A stretch of 64,000 bases of DNA, taken from assembly GCA_026225945.1 (NCBI GenBank), contig JAMJFZ010001802.1, forward strand, positions 62,001 to 126,000, read 5' to 3'. Below, piece after piece: positions 1 to 6,256 of this stretch; positions within the stretch are counted from its first letter, which is position 1, and every line of letters starts with the position of its first letter. A model generated the notes under the pieces. The model was not told the DNA's origin. It was given only the letters and a program-made list of their open reading frames with translations, and did not search any database. The DNA comes from Cricetomys ansorgei (lineage: Eukaryota; Chordata; Mammalia; Rodentia; Nesomyidae). A program made the translations under genes and the position numbers.

Positions 1-143
1 CCTGGGTTTGATCCTGAGCACCCAAACACTTAAGAGAAACAGAAGGTTCTAACAGGGCCTGTGCATATGAGGCAGCAATTCTCATGCAGCGGGCACAACC
101 AATGTGGAGCGTGAAGAACATTGTCCCAGGATTCGATTAAGAA

Positions 144-298
144 CTGCTGCGTGTCAGACATTTGCATTAAGATTCATACAAGTTGCTTCGCAAAACAAAA
201 GTTGCTAATTAGCAACAGAAGAACTTCATTATCGGGGTCCCCACAACACGAGAAAGTGTATTCAAGTGTGGCGGTCTTAGGAAGGTTGAGAACCACTG
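144..298 (+). mobile_element. hAT-Charlie MITE remnant (URR1-like), A copy
   Basis: Ends with GGTTGAGAACCACTG, the reverse complement of the hAT-type terminal repeat CAGTGGTTCTCAACC found on rodent Charlie MITEs. Inside, CAGACATTTGCATTAAGATTCAT, split around position 170, then ATTAGCAACAG and CCCCACAACACGAG follow the order I recall for the rodent family URR1. The 5' terminal repeat is not recognisable, so the copy is 5'-truncated or decayed (about 155 bp kept, against roughly 230 bp for the family). It codes for nothing. The family assignment is from memory. Confidence 0.62.
201..216. repeat. 16-bp perfect palindrome, A monomers only
   Basis: GTTGCTAATTAGCAAC, its own reverse complement, within the hAT-like remnant. 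C has CTTACTAATTAGCAAC and B has CTTACAAGTTAGCAAC, both imperfect. A differs from C by two substitutions, and both complete the symmetry. Confidence 0.95.
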
Positions 299-798
299 TG
301 TAGAAATAAGTCACACCTGAGTGAATCATGCTCCATAGCAGATCATGATCAGCCCTTAGTGATTGTGGAGACTTGCTATACTGGGGGTCCTGAATCAAAT
401 ATTGTAGGGGCATTTCGGACATGTAAACAGCCACTTTGGTCATTTCTCTTTATGACCCCTTTTGCCATGAACAGGTGTCAATGTTCTTTCGAACCCAACG
501 CTGATCCCCTCAGGATGTGGTGTTCATTTCTGAACTTTGTCCTGTAACTCGAGAAGCGCCATGCGTTGTTCCCACCATGGAATACACTATTTCGGGCAAA
601 CCGACTGTGTGTCCATGAGACACAATCATGTGAATGGCTTCAAAAACATCTCCAGTCCCCTGTGAAGCTAGGGTTCAGCCTCCAGACCAGCTTGAGACAG
701 ATGCAGTTACTATCAAGTGGGACACGTGCGCCACCGTGTGGCAGCAGACTGCCACTGCGGAGGCAGGCAGCTTCCAGGGAGTTGCCTTCATGGTTGCC
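299..798. other. Unrecognised satellite DNA, A monomer left-centre
   Basis: 500 bp with no gene and no repeat family I recognise. It holds the XhoI site (548-553), the CENP-B-box-like motif (591-605) and one CACGTG (723-728). Open frames on both strands are under 90 codons. The same description applies to the homologous part of B (1865-2363). Confidence 0.7.
591..605 (+). other. Degenerate CENP-B-box-like motif, A monomer
   Basis: TTCGGGCAAACCGAC compared with the core TTCGnnnnAnnCGGG keeps TTCG, A and CG but has AC in place of the final GG, so 7 of 9 defining bases match. It could be chance. Confidence 0.2.
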
Positions 799-863
799 CT
801 CTGAACCCTTCTGCCCCAGCCATGAGCAGTAACTGCTCATGGCTGGGGCAGAAGGGTTCAGAG
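799..863. repeat. Long palindrome of A monomers, 32-bp arms
   Basis: Left arm 799-830, spacer a single A at 831, right arm 832-863. The arms are perfect reverse complements, beginning CTCTGAACCC and ending GGGTTCAGAG, with centre GAGCAGTAACTGCTC. Extension stops at a C/A mismatch. The last base is the G of the EcoRI site. Present without visible change in every A monomer except the deleted one in unit 11; positions are given in the unit entries. As DNA it could extrude a cruciform; as RNA it would form a long hairpin. Confidence 0.97.
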
Positions 864-1198
864 AATTCATTCAAGGACCCTTCTGGACACGTGGTGAGCC
901 TCTTCTCGCCGCCATGAGAACCTCCCTTCTTCTGACTATGCTCAGGCGCACCCTCACCCGTGCGTCCTGATCCTCCTGCTGAGCCCCAGGGTCCTCTCTC
1001 TAAAATTCCAGGAACCCCTTCCGGTCCTTTCCCTGGTTCTTTCTGCTTACAAGATCTTGTGGCTGACTCTACTCTTTGCTTTTTTCCCCGGGGCAAGATC
1101 AAGGAGCCCTCCACCATTACGGGTCAATGTCAGCTTTTTAACTTACAGGAGCTGGTCTCTGCAGGGGTCACCAATGTGGATGTTGGAACTTCTGCAAA
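864..1198. other. Unrecognised satellite DNA, A monomer right-centre
   Basis: 335 bp, pyrimidine-rich on the plus strand (CTCCCTTCTTCTGAC, CCTTTCCCTGGTTCTTTCTG), with a second CACGTG (888-893) and a CCCCGGGG run (1087-1094) that lost a base in unit 4. No gene or known family recognised. The homologous B part is 2428-2762. Confidence 0.7.
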
Positions 1199-1287
1199 GG
1201 TAGCCACATAGAGCGGCTACCATCTAGATGCTGAGGACTGAATCCAGGCCCCTGCGAGGTCACTCAGACATCATAAACGCTTGCAGG
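1199..1287 (-). mobile_element. tRNA-derived SINE remnant, antisense, A copy
   Basis: Plus strand CTACCATCTAGATGCTGAGG then ACTGAATCCAGGCCCC resembles the antisense of rodent B2/ID SINEs (CCACCATGTAGATGCTGGG, then AATTGAACTCAGGACC). On the minus strand this gives a degenerate pol III B box (GGATTCAGTCC). The first 23 bp also form a 7-bp hairpin (GGTAGCC at 1199-1205, GGCTACC at 1215-1221). Family is uncertain between B2 and ID. Confidence 0.5.
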
Positions 1288-1471
1288 TTTTCTTGGAGAA
1301 AAAAATTCTCATATATGATGCCTGCACATCTCCACCTTCTGATCCCATCATTGTTTGGAAGAAGGTCTGCAATGCTTGGGGACACAGCCTGTACCGAAAC
1401 ACAAGGGTGACTGAGTCGGAAGGATGGAATGTATGAGCAGAGAACCAGGAACGATCCTGACTCGGAAATTT

Positions 1472-1533
1472 AGAAACGAAACAATAGAAAAGAAAGAAGG
1501 AAAAGAAATGAAAAGGAAAAAAGGAAGAAAAGG
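1472..1533 (+). repeat. Polypurine tract, A monomer
   Basis: About 62 bp, nearly all A and G on the plus strand, in irregular GAAA/GGAAAA blocks. Likely a decayed SINE A-tail. It sits directly before the ID-like remnant. Confidence 0.8.
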
Positions 1534-1592
1534 TTCGGGTCGTACCTCTCAAGTATTCACAAAGTCCTGGGTTTGATTCTGAACACTCAACC
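1533..1592 (+). mobile_element. ID-like SINE remnant, sense, at the A/B boundary
   Basis: TATTCACAAAGTCCTGGG then TTTGATTCTGAACAC resembles the right half of rodent ID elements (CATGCACAAGGCCCTGGG, then TTCAATCCCCAGCACC). The B box is weak (GGTTTGATTC) and no A box is recognisable, so pol III activity is unlikely. Confidence 0.5.
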
Positions 1593-1612
1593 ACTTAAAG
1601 GAAACCAAAGGT

Positions 1613-1620
1613 TATAAAAG
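1613..1620 (+). promoter_or_regulatory. TATA-box-like motif, B monomers only
   Basis: TATAAAAG, a full match to the vertebrate TATA consensus, followed by GGCCTGTGCATATAGGCC. A and C have CTAAC here, so the motif arose in B. No initiator or gene follows, and function is unsupported. It recurs with every B monomer. Confidence 0.3.
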
Positions 1621-1658
1621 GGCCTGTGCATATAGGCCAGCAATTCTCATGCTGAGGG

Positions 1659-1682
1659 GCTCAAGCCAGTTGGGGCTTGAGC
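1659..1682. repeat. B-specific hairpin, 9-bp arms
   Basis: GCTCAAGCC (1659-1667), spacer AGTTGG, GGCTTGAGC (1674-1682). Absent from A and C, which read GGGCACAACC here. It lies 39 bp downstream of the TATAAAAG motif. Confidence 0.85.
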
Positions 1683-1709
1683 GACTGTGTCCCAGGTTTC
1701 GATTAAGAA

Positions 1710-1864
1710 CTGCTGCATGTCAGACATTTGCAATACGTTTGATAGAAGTAGCTTTGCAAAACAACACTTACAAGTTAGCAACAGAATAATTTCATTGTTG
1801 GGGTTCTCACAACACGAGGAATTGTCTTCAAGTGTGGCAGTCGCAGGAAGTTTGACAACCACTG
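1710..1864 (+). mobile_element. hAT-Charlie MITE remnant (URR1-like), B copy
   Basis: Same element at the homologous place in B. The terminal repeat has decayed to TTTGACAACCACTG. Internal blocks AATAATTTCATTGTTGGGG and CACAACACGAGGAA fit the remembered URR1 consensus better than the A copy does. The shared position shows that the insertion predates the A/B duplication. Confidence 0.62.
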
Positions 1865-2363
1865 TGTAGAAACAAGTCACAGCTGACTGAATCATGCTCG
1901 ACAGCAGATCGTGATCAGACCGTAGTGATTGTGGAGAGTCGGTATTTTGTGGGTCCTGAATCAAATATTGTAGGGTCACTTCGGACTTGTAAACAGCCGC
2001 TTTGGCCATTTTATTTTATGACCCCTTTTGCCAAGAACAGATGTCAATGATCTTTCCAAGCCCACGACGATCCCCTCAGGATGTGGTGTTCATTTCTGAC
2101 TTTGTCCTGTAAATCGAGAAACGCCATGCACTGTTCCAATCACGGAATCCACTATTTCGGGCAAACCGACCGTGTTTCCCTGAGACACAGGCATGCAAAT
2201 GCCTTCCAAAACATCTCCAGTCCCCTGTGACGCGAGGGTTAAGCTTCCAGACCGGCTTGAGACCAAGGCAGTAACTTTCAACTGGGGCTCAAGTGCCAAC
2301 ATTTGGCTCCTGGCTAACTCTGCGGAGGCAGGCAACTTCCACGGAGGCTCCTTCACGCCTGGA
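1865..2363. other. Unrecognised satellite DNA, B monomer left-centre
   Basis: About 500 bp with no gene or family recognised. Contains the HindIII site (2241-2246) and the polymorphic XhoI position (2113), where some units read CTCGAG and others ATCGAG. Confidence 0.7.
2156..2170 (+). other. Degenerate CENP-B-box-like motif, B monomer
   Basis: Same 15 bases as in A. Three B copies (27187, 31879, 51302) change the central A to C, which removes another defining base. This argues against strict conservation as a protein site. Confidence 0.2.
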
Positions 2364-2427
2364 CTCTGAACCCTTCTGCCCCAGCAATGAGCAAACAAGC
2401 TCATTGCTGGGGCAGAAGGGTTCAGAG
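2364..2427. repeat. Long palindrome of B monomers, 29-bp arms
   Basis: Left arm 2364-2392, spacer AAACAA at 2393-2398, right arm 2399-2427. Perfect arms, homologous to the outer 29 bp of the A palindrome. They differ from A at one paired site only: GCAATGAGC with GCTCATTGC in B, against GCCATGAGC with GCTCATGGC in A. The loop is unpaired in B but adds three pairs in A. Present in every complete B monomer and in the chimeric monomer. Confidence 0.97.
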
Positions 2428-2762
2428 AATCCATTCAGGGACCCTTCGGGACACATGGATAGCCTCTTCTCGCTGCCCTGAAAACCTCCCTTCTTCAGAC
2501 CCTGCTCATTTGCACTCCCACCCGTGACTCCTGATCCTTCTGCTGAGCCACTGGGTCCCTGTTCTTAAATTCCACGAACCCCTTCCTGTTTTGTCCCGGG
2601 TTCTTTCTGCTCACAGGAACTTGTGGCTGATGCTCCCCTTTGCATCTTTGCAGTAGGCAAGATCAAGGAGCCCTCCTCCATTATGGGTCAATGTCAGCTT
2701 TTTCACTTACACCAGCTGCTTCTTTCAAGGGTCAGCAGACTGGATGTTCGAACCACTGGAAC
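2428..2762. other. Unrecognised satellite DNA, B monomer right-centre
   Basis: 335 bp, pyrimidine-rich. It contains splice-acceptor-like strings (TTTCTGCTCACAG, CATCTTTGCAG), but no exon-like frame accompanies them. No gene or known family recognised. Confidence 0.7.
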
Positions 2763-2852
2763 GGTAGCCACATGTAGGAGCTAGCATGTAGACACTGAGT
2801 ACTGAATCCAGGCCCCTGCTAGGGCAAGCAGGCATCATAAATGCTCTGGAGG
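2763..2852 (-). mobile_element. tRNA-derived SINE remnant, antisense, B copy
   Basis: Homologous to the A copy. The stretch GCTAGGGCAAGCAGGCATCA resembles the antisense ID/tRNA-Ala part (GCTAGGCAAGC) better than A does. Preceding ACATGTAGGAGCTAGCATG fits the B2 body read in antisense. The half-unit exchange in unit 10 broke in the equivalent stretch. Confidence 0.5.
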
Positions 2853-3010
2853 TGATTTTGTAGAAAACAACTCTCCCTTTGGATGCCAGCACATCTCCAT
2901 CATCTGATTTCTTCATTGCTGGTAGAAACGTTCTGCCACGCTTGTGGACATGGGCCTGTCACCGAGCTGCAACAGTGCTTGAAGCAGAAGCATGGGTTGT
3001 CTGTGAGGGG

Positions 3011-3040
3011 AGCTCAGATAGATCCTATCTCAAAAAACTG
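3011..3040 (+). mobile_element. Possible B1-like (7SL-derived) 3' end
   Basis: CAGATAGATCCTATCTCAAA followed by more A recalls the 3' end of rodent B1 (CAGAGAAACCCTGTCTCAAA). The rest of a B1 cannot be followed upstream with confidence. The A counterpart near 1440-1470 is weaker. Confidence 0.33.
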
Positions 3041-3096
3041 AAAGGGAATGAATAGAAAAGACAAGGAAAGGAAACGAAAGGAAAGCAAAGGAAATG
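3032..3096 (+). repeat. Polypurine tract, B monomer
   Basis: Irregular GGAAA-type repeats (AAGGAAAGGAAACGAAAGG and similar), homologous to the A tract but with different block structure. Unit 10's last B has lost one G here (near 32760). Confidence 0.8.
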
Positions 3097-3155
3097 TTTG
3101 GATCGTACCTCTCCAGGATTCACAAAGTCCTGGGTTTGATCCTGAGCACCCAAAC
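3096..3155 (+). mobile_element. ID-like SINE remnant, sense, at the B/A boundary
   Basis: Better preserved than its partner at 1533: CCAGGATTCACAAAGTCCTG then GGTTTGATCCTGAGCACCC. B-box-like GGTTTGATCC is visible and the A box is not. It spans the unit boundary chosen here, which is arbitrary. Confidence 0.55.
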
Positions 3156-6100
3156 ACTTAAGAGAAACAGAAGGTTCTAACAGGGCCTGTGCATATGAGG
3201 CAGCAATTCTCATGCAGCGGGCACAACCAATGTGGAGCGTGAAGAACATTGTCCCAGGATTCGATTAAGAACTGCTGCGTGTCAGACATTTGCATTAAGA
3301 TTCATACAAGTTGCTTCGCAAAACAAAAGTTGCTAATTAGCAACAGAAGAACTTCATTATCGGGGTCCCCACAACACGAGAAAGTGTATTCAAGTGTGGC
3401 GGTCTTAGGAAGGTTGAGAACCACTGTGTAGAAATAAGTCACACCTGAGTGAATCATGCTCCATAGCAGATCATGATCAGCCCTTAGTGATTGTGGAGAC
3501 TTGCTATACTGGGGGTCCTGAATCAAATATTGTAGGGGCATTTCGGACATGTAAACAGCCACTTTGGTCATTTCTCTTTATGACCCCTTTTGCCATGAAC
3601 AGGTGTCAATGTTCTTTCGAACCCAACGCTGATCCCCTCAGGATGTGGTGTTCATTTCTGAACTTTGTCCTGTAACTCGAGAAGCGCCATGCGTTGTTCC
3701 CACCATGGAATACACTATTTCGGGCAAACCGACTGTGTGTCCATGAGACACAATCATGTGAATGGCTTCAAAAACATCTCCAGTCCCCTGTGAAGCTAGG
3801 GTTCAGCCTCCAGACCAGCTTGAGACAGATGCAGTTACTATCAAGTGGGACACGTGCGCCACCGTGTGGCAGCAGACTGCCACTGCGGAGGCAGGCAGCT
3901 TCCAGGGAGTTGCCTTCATGGTTGCCCTCTGAACCCTTCTGCCCCAGCCATGAGCAGTAACTGCTCATGGCTGGGGCAGAAGGGTTCAGAGAATTCATTC
4001 AAGGACCCTTCTGGACACGTGGTGAGCCTCTTCTCGCCGCCATGAGAACCTCCCTTCTTCTGACTATGCTCAGGCGCACCCTCACCCGTGCGTCCTGATC
4101 CTCCTGCTGAGCCCCAGGGTCCTCTCTCTAAAATTCCAGGAACCCCTTCCGGTCCTTTCCCTGGTTCTTTCTGCTTACAAGATCTTGTGGCTGACTCTAC
4201 TCTTTGCTTTTTTCCCCGGGGCAAGATCAAGGAGCCCTCCACCATTACGGGTCAATGTCAGCTTTTTAACTTACAGGAGCTGGTCTCTGCAGGGGTCACC
4301 AATGTGGATGTTGGAACTTCTGCAAAGGTAGCCACATAGAGCGGCTACCATCTAGATGCTGAGGACTGAATCCAGGCCCCTGCGAGGTCACTCAGACATC
4401 ATAAACGCTTGCAGGTTTTCTTGGAGAAAAAAATTCTCATATATGATGCCTGCACATCTCCACCTTCTGATCCCATCATTGTTTGGAAGAAGGTCTGCAA
4501 TGCTTGGGGACACAGCCTGTACCGAAACACAAGGGTGACTGAGTCGGAAGGATGGAATGTATGAGCAGAGAACCAGGAACGATCCTGACTCGGAAATTTA
4601 GAAACGAAACAATAGAAAAGAAAGAAGGAAAAGAAATGAAAAGGAAAAAAGGAAGAAAAGGTTCGGGTCGTACCTCTCAAGTATTCACAAAGTCCTGGGT
4701 TTGATTCTGAACACTCAACCACTTAAAGGAAACCAAAGGTTATAAAAGGGCCTGTGCATATAGGCCAGCAATTCTCATGCTGAGGGGCTCAAGCCAGTTG
4801 GGGCTTGAGCGACTGTGTCCCAGGTTTCGATTAAGAACTGCTGCATGTCAGACATTTGCAATACGTTTGATAGAAGTAGCTTTGCAAAACAACACTTACA
4901 AGTTAGCAACAGAATAATTTCATTGTTGGGGTTCTCACAACACGAGGAATTGTCTTCAAGTGTGGCAGTCGCAGGAAGTTTGACAACCACTGTGTAGAAA
5001 CAAGTCACAGCTGACTGAATCATGCTCGACAGCAGATCGTGATCAGACCGTAGTGATTGTGGAGAGTCGGTATTTTGTGGGTCCTGAATCAAATATTGTA
5101 GGGTCACTTCGGACTTGTAAACAGCCGCTTTGGCCATTTTATTTTATGACCCCTTTTGCCAAGAACAGATGTCAATGATCTTTCCAAGCCCACGACGATC
5201 CCCTCAGGATGTGGTGTTCATTTCTGACTTTGTCCTGTAAATCGAGAAACGCCATGCACTGTTCCAATCACGGAATCCACTATTTCGGGCAAACCGACCG
5301 TGTTTCCCTGAGACACAGGCATGCAAATGCCTTCCAAAACATCTCCAGTCCCCTGTGACGCGAGGGTTAAGCTTCCAGACCGGCTTGAGACCAAGGCAGT
5401 AACTTTCAACTGGGGCTCAAGTGCCAACATTTGGCTCCTGGCTAACTCTGCGGAGGCAGGCAACTTCCACGGAGGCTCCTTCACGCCTGGACTCTGAACC
5501 CTTCTGCCCCAGCAATGAGCAAACAAGCTCATTGCTGGGGCAGAAGGGTTCAGAGAATCCATTCAGGGACCCTTCGGGACACATGGATAGCCTCTTCTCG
5601 CTGCCCTGAAAACCTCCCTTCTTCAGACCCTGCTCATTTGCACTCCCACCCGTGACTCCTGATCCTTCTGCTGAGCCACTGGGTCCCTGTTCTTAAATTC
5701 CACGAACCCCTTCCTGTTTTGTCCCGGGTTCTTTCTGCTCACAGGAACTTGTGGCTGATGCTCCCCTTTGCATCTTTGCAGTAGGCAAGATCAAGGAGCC
5801 CTCCTCCATTATGGGTCAATGTCAGCTTTTTCACTTACACCAGCTGCTTCTTTCAAGGGTCAGCAGACTGGATGTTCGAACCACTGGAACGGTAGCCACA
5901 TGTAGGAGCTAGCATGTAGACACTGAGTACTGAATCCAGGCCCCTGCTAGGGCAAGCAGGCATCATAAATGCTCTGGAGGTGATTTTGTAGAAAACAACT
6001 CTCCCTTTGGATGCCAGCACATCTCCATCATCTGATTTCTTCATTGCTGGTAGAAACGTTCTGCCACGCTTGTGGACATGGGCCTGTCACCGAGCTGCAA

Positions 6101-6256
6101 CAGTGCTTGAAGCAGAAGCATGGGTTGTCTGTGAGGGGAGCTCAGATAGATCCTATCTCAAAAAACTGAAAGGGAATGAATAGAAAAGACAAGGAAAGGA
6201 AACGAAAGGAAAGCAAAGGAAATGTTTGGATCGTACCTCTCCAGGATTCACAAAGT
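3129..6256 (+). repeat. HOR unit 2
   Basis: Regular 3,128-bp AB dimer. Long palindromes at 3927-3991 (A) and 5492-5555 (B). Same diagnostic bases as unit 1; I noticed no difference from unit 1. Confidence 0.95.

Larger units (their letters stand above)
1..1565 (+). repeat. Reference A monomer (1,565 bp)
   Basis: First monomer of the dimer, described here for all copies; add (unit start minus 1) to each position. Order: end of a sense ID-like SINE (1-27), hAT/URR1-like remnant (144-298) with a 16-bp palindrome (201-216), unrecognised DNA (299-798), long palindrome (799-863), unrecognised DNA (864-1198), antisense tRNA-SINE remnant (1199-1287), unrecognised spacer (1288-1471), polypurine tract (1472-1533), sense ID-like remnant (1533-1592, crossing into B). 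A-specific marks are an EcoRI site (863-868) abutting the palindrome, an XhoI site (548-553), a BglII site (1052-1057) and two CACGTG E-box motifs (723-728, 888-893) on either side of the palindrome. EcoRI should therefore cut once per 3,128 bp. Confidence 0.93.
1..3128 (+). repeat. HOR unit 1
   Basis: Regular AB dimer: A 1-1565, B 1566-3128. Long palindromes at 799-863 and 2364-2427. Diagnostic bases: position 884 T, 2113 A (no XhoI in B), 2164 A, 2749 C. Used as the reference unit for all relative positions in this annotation. Confidence 0.95.
1566..3128 (+). repeat. Reference B monomer (1,563 bp)
   Basis: Second monomer of the dimer, colinear with A and roughly 80-85% identical by eye, with small indels. 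Order: TATAAAAG motif (1613-1620), B-only 9-bp hairpin (1659-1682), hAT/URR1-like remnant (1710-1864), unrecognised DNA (1865-2363), long palindrome (2364-2427), unrecognised DNA (2428-2762), antisense tRNA-SINE remnant (2763-2852), spacer (2853-3010), B1-like 3' end and purine tail (3011-3096), ID-like remnant (3096-3155, crossing into the next A). B carries a HindIII site (2241-2246) and lacks the EcoRI site of A. Confidence 0.93.

Noticed and set aside
723..893. Pair of CACGTG E-boxes flanking the A palindrome as a regulatory module
   Set aside because: Six-base motifs occur by chance. B has lost the second one (CACATG) and does not show the first, and there is no linked gene.
788..1117. 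109-codon minus-strand open frame in A
   Set aside because: Rich in G, R and K because of local base composition. It is altered by single-base indels in unit 4 and unit 14, and has no recognisable domain.
1647..2009. 120-codon minus-strand open frame in every B, with related frames of 89 codons in A (174-443) and 111 in C (41314-41649)
   Set aside because: The frames overlap a decayed non-coding transposon in antisense. A and B versions are only about 70% identical in protein while the DNA is about 80-85% identical, so there is no sign of purifying selection. The frame length changes with small indels. Recurrence only reflects array homogenisation.
2090..2434. 114-codon minus-strand open frame spanning the B palindrome
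   Set aside because: The frame reads through a perfect inverted repeat. The A version does not keep it, and no codon-level constraint is visible.
2600..2675. Splice-acceptor-like strings (TTTCTGCTCACAG, CATCTTTGCAG) and a GTGAGC donor-like site in A near 893
   Set aside because: Pyrimidine-rich DNA gives such matches by chance. No open exon connects them, and A and B do not share both sites.
3096..3155. Functional tRNA gene or active pol III SINE
   Set aside because: Only a B-box-like half remains. No A box, no cloverleaf and no intact flanks.
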